From Leptolyngbya sp. PLA1 (GTDB lineage Bacteria > Planctomycetota > Phycisphaerae > Phycisphaerales > UBA1924), in the NCBI GenBank assembly GCA_021405315.1, contig QWIH01000005.1, positions 47,379 to 111,378 on the forward strand: a stretch of 64,000 nucleotides of DNA, written 5' to 3'. Below are positions 19,062 to 27,714 of the stretch, piece after piece (position 1 is the first letter of the stretch; each line of letters opens with the position of its first letter). The position numbers and the translations under genes are program-made. The notes below the pieces were generated by a model. The model saw only the letters and a list, made by a program, of their open reading frames with translations. It had not been told where the DNA came from and ran no database searches.

Positions 19062-21755
19062 ATGTCTGGCATCTCTCGTGCAGCGCTCTTCGGCAAGCTG
19101 AACTCCATCGGCTACAAGGCCCTCGAGGCCTCCGTCGTCTTCTGCAAGCTGCGTGGCAACCCCTACGTGGAGCTTTCTCACTGGCTCCACCAGCTCATGC
19201 AGGCCCAGGACACCGACCTGCACCACATCATCCGAGCCTTCGGGCTTGATGTCTCTCAGCTCGTCTCCGACGTGCAGGCGACCCTCGACCGTGCCCCCCG
19301 CGGGGCCAACGCCTGCGACCTGTCCACCAGCCTGGCGGACGCCGTCGAGCGGGCCTGGACCTACGCGAGCCTGAAGTTCGGCGAGACCTCCGTGCGCAGC
19401 GGGCACGTGATCTTCGCCCTCGCGAACGATACGGCACTCAAGCCCCAACTCGTGAAGATCAGCCAGCAGTTCAACAAGATCAACGCGGATCAACTGGGCG
19501 AGCAGTTCCTGAAGCTGACGGACGGCAGCCCCGAGGCCGTGCTCGCGGCGGCCGCGGATCGGGGCATCTCCGGCGCGCCAGGCGAGGCCAGCGGCGCCAT
19601 GGCGCCGGCGCAGCTCGGCAAGCAGGAAGCACTCAACAAGTACTGCAAGGACCTGACGGAGAACGCCAAGGGCGGCAAGATGGACCCGATCGTCGGGCGC
19701 GACGAGGAAATCCGCCAGTGCATCGACATCCTCATGCGCCGGCGACAGAACAACCCGATTCTGACCGGCGAGGCCGGCGTCGGCAAGACCGCGGTGGTCG
19801 AGGGCTTCGCCCAGCGCATCGCCAAGGGTGACGTGCCCCCCCAGCTCAAGGATGTGAGGCTTCTGGAGCTCGATGTGGGCCTGCTTCAGGCCGGGGCGAG
19901 CATGAAGGGAGAGTTCGAGAACCGCCTGCGCCAGGTGATCGACGAGGTGCAGGCCAGCCCGAGACCCATCATCCTCTTCATCGACGAGGTCCACACCCTC
20001 ATGGGCGCCGGTGGTGCCGCGGGCACCAACGACGCGGCCCAGCTTCTCAAGCCCGCGCTCGCCCGGGGAACCCTCCGCACCATCGGCGCCACCACACAGA
20101 GCGAGTACAAGCAGCACTTCGAGAAGGATCCGGCGATGACCCGCCGGTTCCAGGTCGTCAAGGTGGATGAGCCGGACGAGGCCAAGTGTCTCCTCATGAT
20201 CCGCGGCCTTGCGGACGTCATGGAGAAGCACTTCAAGATCCAGGTCCTTGACGAGGCCCTGGAAGCAGCGGTGAAGCTGAGCAAGCGTTACATCCAGGGA
20301 CGCCAGCTCCCCGACAAGGCCGTGAGCCTCATCGACACCGCGTGCGCCCGAGTCTCCGTCAGCCTGCACGCGGTCCCCGGCGAGATCGACGACCTGCAGA
20401 AGCGGATCGACGGCCTGAACCGCGAGCTCGCGATCGTGGACAAGGAGATCAAGCTCGGGGCCGACCACTCCAAGCGTCGCGAGGACATCGTCGCGAGCAT
20501 CGATGCGGAGAAGGTCCGCCTGGGCGAGCTGCAGGCAAAGTACGAGAAGGAGAAGTCCTTCGTCACGAAGATCATGGAGCTGCGCGCGAAGCTCACCGCG
20601 GCTCCGGAGGCCACGCCCCAGACCGAAGCCGCGCAGCCCGCCCCCGGCGCCCTCAGCGACGACGAGCGGGCAGCGATCAAGGCAGAACTCGCCAAGCTGA
20701 AGGGCGAGCTCGAGACGGTGCAGGGGGAGAACCCGCTGATGTCCCCCAGCGTGGACATGCAGGCGGTGTCGAGCGTCGTCTCCGACTGGACGGGCATCCC
20801 GCTGGGCCGCATGGTGAAGGACGAGATGAAGACGGTCCTGAACCTCGGTGCCACGCTGGAGAAACGCGTGATCGGCCAGCGCCACGCGCTGGACGCCATC
20901 GCGGAACGCATCCGCGTCAGCCGGGCGAAGCTCGACAACCCGGGCCGTCCCGTGGGCGTCTTTCTGCTCGTCGGCCCCTCCGGCGTCGGAAAGACTGAGA
21001 CCGCGATCGCGCTCTCCGAGGCCTTGTACGGCGGTCCCCAGGGGCTCATCACCATCAACATGTCGGAGTTCCAGGAGGCCCACAAGGTCTCGCTGCTCAT
21101 GGGCTCCCCGCCCGGGTACGTGGGCTACGGGAAGGGCGGCGTGATGACCGAGGCCGTCCGCCGCAGGCCGTACTCCGTGCTGCTCCTTGACGAGGTGGAA
21201 AAGGCCCACGCCGATGTGCACGAGATCTTCTTCCAGGTCTTCGACAAGGGCAACATGAAGGACAGCGAGGGGCTGGAGATCGACTTCAAGAACACGATCA
21301 TCCTGCTCACCAGCAATGTCGGCACCGACCTCGTGATGAAGATGTGCAAGGATCCGACGCTCAAGCCCGACCCTGACGGGCTGGTCAAGGCCATCCGCGA
21401 GCCCCTGCTGAAGGTGTTCCCGCCCGCGCTGCTGGGGCGGCTCAACATCGTGCCGTACTACCCCATCAGCGACGAGATGATGCGGGCCATCATCCACCTT
21501 CAGCTCTCTCGCCTCGGCCAGCGCGTCAAGGAAGGACACAAGATTCCCTTCACGTACGACAAGGACGTGGAGAACCTCATCGTCAGCCGCGTGACGGAGC
21601 TCGACAGCGGCGCCCGCGCGATCGACGCGATCATCACGCGCCAGATGCTCCCGACGATCGGCCGAGAGCTGCTGGAGAGGCTGATGGAAGGCCGTAGCGT
21701 GAACAGGATTCACGTCGGCGTCAAGGACAGCCAGTTCGTGTACGACTTTGAGTAA
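19062..21755 (+). CDS. tssH: Type VI secretion ATPase TssH (ClpV)
   Basis: ClpV is the AAA+ unfoldase that disassembles contracted TssBC sheaths. The N-terminal domain (about 1-160) is a double-Clp-type fold that binds TssC. AAA1 has Walker A GEAGVGKT and Walker B ILFIDEVHTL; a coiled-coil middle region follows; AAA2 has GPSGVGKTE, VLLLDEVEKAH and the typical DWTGIPLGRM lead-in. The ATG at 19062 has AGGAG nine bases upstream; a TTG at 19041 is in frame but unsupported. The length of 897 residues fits. The next gene follows after 20 bases. Confidence 0.96.
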   Translation: MSGISRAALFGKLNSIGYKALEASVVFCKLRGNPYVELSHWLHQLMQAQDTDLHHIIRAFGLDVSQLVSDVQATLDRAPRGANACDLSTSLADAVERAWTYASLKFGETSVRSGHVIFALANDTALKPQLVKISQQFNKINADQLGEQFLKLTDGSPEAVLAAAADRGISGAPGEASGAMAPAQLGKQEALNKYCKDLTENAKGGKMDPIVGRDEEIRQCIDILMRRRQNNPILTGEAGVGKTAVVEGFAQRIAKGDVPPQLKDVRLLELDVGLLQAGASMKGEFENRLRQVIDEVQASPRPIILFIDEVHTLMGAGGAAGTNDAAQLLKPALARGTLRTIGATTQSEYKQHFEKDPAMTRRFQVVKVDEPDEAKCLLMIRGLADVMEKHFKIQVLDEALEAAVKLSKRYIQGRQLPDKAVSLIDTACARVSVSLHAVPGEIDDLQKRIDGLNRELAIVDKEIKLGADHSKRREDIVASIDAEKVRLGELQAKYEKEKSFVTKIMELRAKLTAAPEATPQTEAAQPAPGALSDDERAAIKAELAKLKGELETVQGENPLMSPSVDMQAVSSVVSDWTGIPLGRMVKDEMKTVLNLGATLEKRVIGQRHALDAIAERIRVSRAKLDNPGRPVGVFLLVGPSGVGKTETAIALSEALYGGPQGLITINMSEFQEAHKVSLLMGSPPGYVGYGKGGVMTEAVRRRPYSVLLLDEVEKAHADVHEIFFQVFDKGNMKDSEGLEIDFKNTIILLTSNVGTDLVMKMCKDPTLKPDPDGLVKAIREPLLKVFPPALLGRLNIVPYYPISDEMMRAIIHLQLSRLGQRVKEGHKIPFTYDKDVENLIVSRVTELDSGARAIDAIITRQMLPTIGRELLERLMEGRSVNRIHVGVKDSQFVYDFE

Positions 21756-21775
21756 CCGGAGGTTCGGGGCGGGAG

Positions 21776-22915
21776 ATGGCGACGTATATCTCGGACAGTT
21801 CCGACGAGTTCGGCCGGAGCGTGGCGCAATCCAAGCTCGAGTCCAAGGTGCGCGCCGACTTTGAGCTCACCGGCTTCGTGCGGGACTGGATCCTGATCGT
21901 CCGCCCGTTCCAGAAGATCATCGCCGAGCACTCCGACATCATGGTCCAGCAGGGGGTGATGACGCGCGAGGAGGCTGTCCACTGGCTCAACATGCACTGG
22001 GAACTGATCTGCTCCGAGCCGAAGCGCGTGGCGGCGGGGTGTGCCATCGCGGCGTACGGCCGAGAGAGGCAGACCCGCGCGGTCGTCCACGTCAAGCAGG
22101 AGTCGTTCGTGGGCTACAGCCGCATCAGGCTCAAGGCGGAGACGTTTGTTCTCCCCCGCTCCGGCGCCGGCGAGGGCGAGGTGGACCTCGACGAGCTCAC
22201 GGTGGCGGGGGTGTCCCAGCGGCGCGCCGGGGCCGCCTCGGAGCCGGTGAACCCAGAGATGTCGGGTGAGGCCCCGTCCGGGGGCCTCGACCTCGAGGAG
22301 TTCCCCTTCGCGGGCATCGAGGTCCAGGAAGACGAAGGATCGGGCCGTGCAAACCGTGAGTGGGGCGTCGGCGAGGTGTGGGCCAAGGTCGATTTCGACG
22401 ACGACTACTACGAGGCGATTCTGGAGTTCTGGGGTGTTCTCAAGGAAGAGAAGCACGCCGAACACCTGGAGATGGCCGAGGAGGCGGCGGACCTGCTGGG
22501 GGGCGAGCACCCCGATGGGGAGGATGGAGCCGGGTCCGACGACGAGCACTACCCGGAGGTCGCGCCGGGCGAACCGTTCGGCATGGCTGGGGTGTACCGT
22601 GTCCGTGAGAAGAAGCAGGGGATCCACCAGCCGGGATCAAAGAACTTCATGAAGGGTCGGAGCGTGCTCGAGCACCCGAACCCGCAGGCGCTCCTCGACC
22701 GGTGGGCGGGCACTGGCATGCCCAAGCAGGTGCACAAGAACGGCTTCGTCCAGAGGGAAGTGATCGACTGCCGCAAGGTGATCGGGATGTACTACGAGCA
22801 GGGGAGCAACCTGCCGAAGCCGACGACCCGCTTCATGATCCACTACAGCCCCAAGAACAACCAGGCGCACATCGTTCCAGCGCGCCCTCGAAGCGATGAC
22901 GAAGACGACGAGTAG
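21776..22915 (+). CDS. Putative T6SS effector with C-terminal polymorphic toxin type 50 domain
   Basis: Residues about 272-372 match my knowledge of the bacterial toxin 50 (Ntox50) domain: KKQGIHQPGSKNFMKGRS, then LLDRWAGTG, a KVIGMYY strand and the closing MIHYSPKNNQAHIVPARP with H356 and H365 (bases 22589-22891). Family members are predicted nucleases in polymorphic toxins and some phage head proteins. Residues 1-140 are a folded-looking, mixed domain I do not recognise (WLNMHWELIC, a Lys/Arg strand region). Residues 140-270 are an acidic linker, and the C-terminus is acidic. It lies between clpV and vgrG, the classic cargo position. No small immunity gene is adjacent. The domain call is moderate; delivery by this T6SS is inferred. 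Confidence 0.65.
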   Translation: MATYISDSSDEFGRSVAQSKLESKVRADFELTGFVRDWILIVRPFQKIIAEHSDIMVQQGVMTREEAVHWLNMHWELICSEPKRVAAGCAIAAYGRERQTRAVVHVKQESFVGYSRIRLKAETFVLPRSGAGEGEVDLDELTVAGVSQRRAGAASEPVNPEMSGEAPSGGLDLEEFPFAGIEVQEDEGSGRANREWGVGEVWAKVDFDDDYYEAILEFWGVLKEEKHAEHLEMAEEAADLLGGEHPDGEDGAGSDDEHYPEVAPGEPFGMAGVYRVREKKQGIHQPGSKNFMKGRSVLEHPNPQALLDRWAGTGMPKQVHKNGFVQREVIDCRKVIGMYYEQGSNLPKPTTRFMIHYSPKNNQAHIVPARPRSDDEDDE

Positions 22916-22934
22916 GAAGCGGAAGGACTAGACC

Positions 22935-25307
22935 ATGCCAACCTGGACCCAGGACAAGCGCAACATCGCCATCAACACCCCGCTGGGCAAGGACGTCCTG
23001 CTGCTGAAGTCCTTCAACTTCAAGGACGAGATGTCCCGCCCGTTCATGTGCGAGATCGAGCTGCGCAGCCAGACCGCGGCGGTCGATTTCAACAAGATCA
23101 TCGGCGAGAACGTCACCATCAGGCTGAATCTCACCGGGGGCAAGGTTCGCTACTTCAACGGCTACATCTCCCGCTTCCAGCAGGAGGGTGACCCGGTGGA
23201 GGGCGCCGCGAACCACTACCGGGCCACAATGGTCCCCTGGCTGTGGTTCCTCACACGGACCGCGGACTGCCGCATCTTCCAGAACAAGAGCGTGCCGGAC
23301 ATCGTGAAGGCGATGTTCGATGAGCTGGACTTCAACGACTACGAGTTCCGGCTCACCAGCCAGTACAAACCGAAAGAGTACGTGGTTCAGTACCGCGAGA
23401 CCGCGTTCAACTTCGTCTCACGCCTGCTGGAACAGGAGGGCATCTACTACTTCTTCGAGCATGAGAACGGCAAGCACCTGCTCGTGCTCACCGACTCGCC
23501 CGCGAAGCACAAGGCCGCGGAGGGCTACGCCAACGTCCAGTACAACCCGGTGACCTCCAAGAACATCGGGATGGAGCGCGTCTGGGAGTGGACGGTGGAG
23601 AAGCGCATCCAGCCCGGTGTCATCGCGCTGGTGGACTACGACTTCAAGGCACCCACAAAGAACCTCTACGCCGAGAAGTCCGCGCCCGCCGGGCACGCCA
23701 ACGCGGGATACCAGGTCTTCGACTATCCGGGGCTGTACATCGAGCACGCGGACGGCCAGGCGTACGCCGCGATCCGCAACGAGGAGCAGGCGGCCCAGCA
23801 CGTGGCGGCCCGCGCCATCGGCGACATCCGGGGCCTGTTCGCGGGTTGCAAGTTCAAGCTCCAGGGCTACCCCCGAGCCGACCAGAACATCGAGCACATC
23901 GTCACGCTCGCCTCCATCTACGCCAGCACGGACGAGTGGGACACCAGCAAATCCGGCACCGGAACGGAGGCCTGCAAGATCGCCTTCAGCACCCTCCCGG
24001 CTCAGACGCAGTTCCGACCCGCGCGGACGACCCCCAAGCCGAAGGTCGCCGGGCCCCAGACCGCGATCGTCGTCGGCGCCACCGGAGAGGAGATCCACAC
24101 AGACCCGGACGGCTTCGGGCGCGTCAAGGTCCACTTCCACTGGGACCACCGCGCCGCAGCGGACGAGAACTGCTCCTGCTGGATCCGCGTCTGCATGGGA
24201 TGGGCCGGAAAGAAGTGGGGCAACTTCTTCCTGCCCCGCACCGGCCAGGAGGTCGTGGTCGACTTCATCGAGGGCGATCCGGACCAGCCGATCATCACCG
24301 GGCGCGTCCACAACAACGACAACATGCCCCCGTACAAGCTCCCCGACTACAAGACCATGTCCACCATGAAGAGCCTCTCCAGCAAGGGAGGCGGCGGGTT
24401 CAACGAGATCCGCTTCGAGGACAAGAAGGGCGAGGAGCAGATCTTCGTTCACGGCGAAAAGCAGCTCGACATCCGCATCAAGCAGGACGCCTACGAGTGG
24501 ATCGGCGCCACGCGACACCTCATCGTCTGCAAGTCGCAGTTCGAGAACATCCACGGCGCACGGCACACGAAGGTGGGAGGAAAGGACCTCCGCTCCGTGG
24601 GAGGCGACGACAATCACGTGGTGAAGGGCAAGCAGCACGTGGAGGTCGAGGGCGACGCGAATCTGTGGACCGGTGGCAAGTATGTCGCGGGGGCGACAGG
24701 CGATGCATGGCTTACGTCCGACGGCAAAATTCAGATCGGTGCCACCGGCGCGATCATCATTGATTCGAGCGCCGGCATCACGCTTTCATGTGGCGGAACC
24801 TGCGTGGTCATCGATTCCAAGGGTGTCACTCTCAAGGGCCCGCAGGTCATCGCTGACGGCCAGCAGGTGCTCATCGCCTCCGGACCCGGCTCGTCGCCCC
24901 AGGCGTACTCAGATCCGAGCCCGGAAGCAGCAGAGGTTGCCTCCGGTGCTCACGAGGCCGACAAGGCCGACCCGGGCGAAATGGCCAAGATCAAGGCCGA
25001 GCAGCGTCAGTCCGGCAAGGGCAAGTATGGCAAGACCAAGGTCGATCCAACCCCGGGCGGCGGCGGTGGCGGCGAGACTCCGCCCCCCGGCAAGACCTGG
25101 TACGAGTTCAAGATCACCAGCGACGACGGGACGCCCATCCCCAACGAAAAGACCAAGGTCATCCTCTCGACCGGCGCGCCGCAGGAGCTCACCACCAACT
25201 CCGACGGCGTCGTGAAGGTCGAGACCGATGAGGGCGTCAGCGCCGAAGCCGGGTACCCCAACTACACCGATCCCGAGTGGCGCCCCCAGGGCGTCGAGGA
25301 AGTCTGA
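22935..25307 (+). CDS. vgrG: T6SS spike protein VgrG (TssI) with C-terminal beta-sandwich-like extension
   Basis: VgrG trimers form the membrane-puncturing spike. Residues 1-480 carry the gp27/gp5-like core: FNFKDEMSRPFMCEIEL, a RETAFNFVSRLLEQEGIYYFFEHE block near 155, and the signature DPDGFGRVKVHFHWD with WIRV near 400 and GQEVVVDFIEGDPDQPIITGRV, here split as GQEVVVDFIEG and DPDQPIITGRV. Residues ~520-655 are the beta-helical DUF2345-like needle. A charged/Gly-Pro linker (GGGGGGETPPPGK) leads to a ~70-residue domain (WYEFKITSDDGTPIPNEK, then TTNSDGVVKVET) resembling transthyretin-like adaptor extensions known to hold effectors. GGAAGGA precedes the ATG. Total 790 residues. Confidence 0.94.
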   Translation: MPTWTQDKRNIAINTPLGKDVLLLKSFNFKDEMSRPFMCEIELRSQTAAVDFNKIIGENVTIRLNLTGGKVRYFNGYISRFQQEGDPVEGAANHYRATMVPWLWFLTRTADCRIFQNKSVPDIVKAMFDELDFNDYEFRLTSQYKPKEYVVQYRETAFNFVSRLLEQEGIYYFFEHENGKHLLVLTDSPAKHKAAEGYANVQYNPVTSKNIGMERVWEWTVEKRIQPGVIALVDYDFKAPTKNLYAEKSAPAGHANAGYQVFDYPGLYIEHADGQAYAAIRNEEQAAQHVAARAIGDIRGLFAGCKFKLQGYPRADQNIEHIVTLASIYASTDEWDTSKSGTGTEACKIAFSTLPAQTQFRPARTTPKPKVAGPQTAIVVGATGEEIHTDPDGFGRVKVHFHWDHRAAADENCSCWIRVCMGWAGKKWGNFFLPRTGQEVVVDFIEGDPDQPIITGRVHNNDNMPPYKLPDYKTMSTMKSLSSKGGGGFNEIRFEDKKGEEQIFVHGEKQLDIRIKQDAYEWIGATRHLIVCKSQFENIHGARHTKVGGKDLRSVGGDDNHVVKGKQHVEVEGDANLWTGGKYVAGATGDAWLTSDGKIQIGATGAIIIDSSAGITLSCGGTCVVIDSKGVTLKGPQVIADGQQVLIASGPGSSPQAYSDPSPEAAEVASGAHEADKADPGEMAKIKAEQRQSGKGKYGKTKVDPTPGGGGGGETPPPGKTWYEFKITSDDGTPIPNEKTKVILSTGAPQELTTNSDGVVKVETDEGVSAEAGYPNYTDPEWRPQGVEEV

Positions 25308-25343
25308 TCACTCTGACCGCAACCACCACGCGAGTGTGAACCG

Positions 25344-27692
25344 ATGACCAAGACCACGTCAGGACACCCGGAACGGCGCAGAGTCTCAACCCTGCTCCCC
25401 GTCCGCTACCAGATTTCCGTCATCTACCTGGGTGACACGCGCATCCGGCCGGACATGAGCAGCGACCCCACGGCGGACATGACGATGCCCCCGCCCTACA
25501 GGTGCCGATACCGCCTGCTGGAGCACACGGGCGCCGATGGCGCCGAGCGCTCTGTCGCACCGCTCACGCCGATTCCGAACCAGGTGCGGGACTTTGACAC
25601 CGGCGCGACCAACGACGCCGCGGCCAAGTTCTTCAGCGCGGGAGGAACCGCCGTCAACCCCACCCGCGACGGCGTCTACAAGATCATGGTGACGGACAAC
25701 CACGGCACCCGCACCGCGGAGAACCTCGATCTCCTGGGCGACAACGGCGATACAAACTCCAACCCCGCGTACTACAAGACTCGGGGCTGGATGGGTGATG
25801 TCATCCCGGCCGTTCCCTTCCGCATCGTGGTCCGCCGGTTCATCGGCAACGATCAGTTCGACGTGCCCTCCGGCTTCAAGGCCGTGGTGCAGGTGAAGGA
25901 CGCCAAGGAAGAGCTCGACCAGAACGACGGCCGCCGCCGCACGTTCCTCAACGACTTCTTCAAGAAGTACAACCGCAACGACGGGCACGACACCGAGGGC
26001 GATGACAACATGCTCGCGCGGTTCGCGCAGAACGCCGACCTGTCGAGGGAGGCCAATCAGCACGGGTACAACGCCACGAAGGTGCTGAGGAAGCTGACGT
26101 ACGCCTCGCAGCCCCTGATTGCCACGTCAAGCGCCACCCTCGCGCAGCAGCAATGGTCCGACACCTCACCGGCCCAGGCCGCCGGCACCGAGGCCAGAGC
26201 CGCGAAGTTCGACCTGGAACTCAAGGATGAGACGCTTCCGAACGGCACCACAGTGAAGACGGGTGTCGCAGACTTTGTGTTCACGCCCTATCCGGCGGGC
26301 GGCGACAACCACCGATTTCTCATCGGGCTCTTCAAGGGGTCCGATGACGTTCGTGACACCCGCGAGCAGCGCCGCACCGTGCAGCTCACCGACGACCAGG
26401 ACAGTGTGATCCGCAAGCCTCGCATGTACACCACGCCGAGGTTTGTCTTCTGGCGCCGCATCGAGTGGGCCCTGTGTGTGCTGGCGAACAATCTCGACGA
26501 GAACGCGCTGGACTGGGACGCCATCGTCGCGATGTACCGCAAGTGCTTCATCGAGGTGAGTCGTCCGGCCCACTTCACCAGGCTGGCCCGCAATGCCTGG
26601 CGGCAAATGCTGAGGGATCTCATCCCCCAGAACCCCACGACCACGCCGATCTTCAACGATGACACGAAGTGGACCGAGGCCGTCTACACCGAGAGGTTCT
26701 TCCCGACAGACCTGCACCCGCTCCCGGAGTTGCGGGGCCCGCAGGATGCCTCGGGGCGGGACACCTTCGGCAACTCCATGGACATCCTCGACCAGTGCAT
26801 GCGCCGTGCCATCCGTCAGGCCTGCACGGGCCTCTCGCTCCCCGACCCCGGCGCGGGCGATGCGCAGACGAAGCAGCATGACGGGAACGGCGCGTACATG
26901 TTCCTGGCGCACAACACGCGCCCCATGACCTTCCTCGGCGCCTACACCGGCGACCGCATGTTCTGGTTCTCCAGGCCGCCCGACTCTCCGTCGCAGAACG
27001 CGACAAGCACCGGTGCGCACGAGTTTGCCCACCTCCGCTCCATCCGCCACGCATTTACCCGAACCGACTCCTACTCCTTCACCGACAACGGCGGCACCAA
27101 CAAGGCCATCGAGGTCATCAACCCCCGCAACGGAAATATCTTCCACCACGACCACGACGGCCATGATGCGTTCGCCTGCCTGCAGGCCTACACCCGCCCG
27201 CTCGACGCGGAGCCCTGTGGCCTGTGCGCGCTCTGCCTCCGCTTCTACGACCGAACGGTCATGCAGCAGGCCGCCAACTACAAGCGAGAGATCGATCAGC
27301 GTTACGGCACGCCCATCCTCGCCGCCGTTTCCGACTCCGGAGGGAGCGCCACCAACGCCGGCGACACGATCGTCGAGTGCACAGGCGGCACGCTCAACCT
27401 TGCCGTCGGTGCCACCGTCGATATCCTCGCGCTGGGCCCGGAGTTCCGGTTCACCACGCGCGGCGGAGACACGAACGACGGCAGGCTCAACCTCACCTGG
27501 TACCGGCCCCAGCCGATCACCGGCAACGGCTTCGCGCACTGGAGCAAGAGCAACAATCGCTGCAGCTTCGCCGTCGCCCGCGACCGCACCTCCGGCGTCA
27601 GCGTCCGTCTGACCGGCGTTTCCGCCGGCGATTGCGTCCTTTCCTGCACCTTCAACGGCACGACCGTTCGCGTGACCATCCGCGTCGCCTGA
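25344..27692 (+). CDS. Putative T6SS effector: zinc metalloprotease with metzincin-like motif
   Basis: I do not recognise the whole 782-residue protein. Residues 559-569 (bases 27018-27050) read HEFAHLRSIRH, an HExxHxxSxxH zinc-protease motif close to the metzincin HExxHxxGxxH. It is followed by a second His/Asp cluster (FHHDHDGHD) and a Cys trio (EPCGLCALC). Residues ~1-250 form a mixed domain beginning YQISVIYLGDTRIRP. The last ~115 residues look like an Ig-like beta-sandwich ending in VRVTIRVA. There is no signal peptide, so export would rely on another machine. It starts 36 bases after vgrG in the same direction, the usual place for VgrG cargo. Catalysis and target are inference. Confidence 0.6.
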   Translation: MTKTTSGHPERRRVSTLLPVRYQISVIYLGDTRIRPDMSSDPTADMTMPPPYRCRYRLLEHTGADGAERSVAPLTPIPNQVRDFDTGATNDAAAKFFSAGGTAVNPTRDGVYKIMVTDNHGTRTAENLDLLGDNGDTNSNPAYYKTRGWMGDVIPAVPFRIVVRRFIGNDQFDVPSGFKAVVQVKDAKEELDQNDGRRRTFLNDFFKKYNRNDGHDTEGDDNMLARFAQNADLSREANQHGYNATKVLRKLTYASQPLIATSSATLAQQQWSDTSPAQAAGTEARAAKFDLELKDETLPNGTTVKTGVADFVFTPYPAGGDNHRFLIGLFKGSDDVRDTREQRRTVQLTDDQDSVIRKPRMYTTPRFVFWRRIEWALCVLANNLDENALDWDAIVAMYRKCFIEVSRPAHFTRLARNAWRQMLRDLIPQNPTTTPIFNDDTKWTEAVYTERFFPTDLHPLPELRGPQDASGRDTFGNSMDILDQCMRRAIRQACTGLSLPDPGAGDAQTKQHDGNGAYMFLAHNTRPMTFLGAYTGDRMFWFSRPPDSPSQNATSTGAHEFAHLRSIRHAFTRTDSYSFTDNGGTNKAIEVINPRNGNIFHHDHDGHDAFACLQAYTRPLDAEPCGLCALCLRFYDRTVMQQAANYKREIDQRYGTPILAAVSDSGGSATNAGDTIVECTGGTLNLAVGATVDILALGPEFRFTTRGGDTNDGRLNLTWYRPQPITGNGFAHWSKSNNRCSFAVARDRTSGVSVRLTGVSAGDCVLSCTFNGTTVRVTIRVA

Positions 27693-27714
27693 CCATCTGC
27701 CGGGAGCCCGTCGA

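Noticed and set aside
22935..25307. VgrG C-terminal extension as a toxin domain
   Set aside because: It is short, without catalytic-looking His/Asp/Glu clusters, and fits an adaptor beta domain better.
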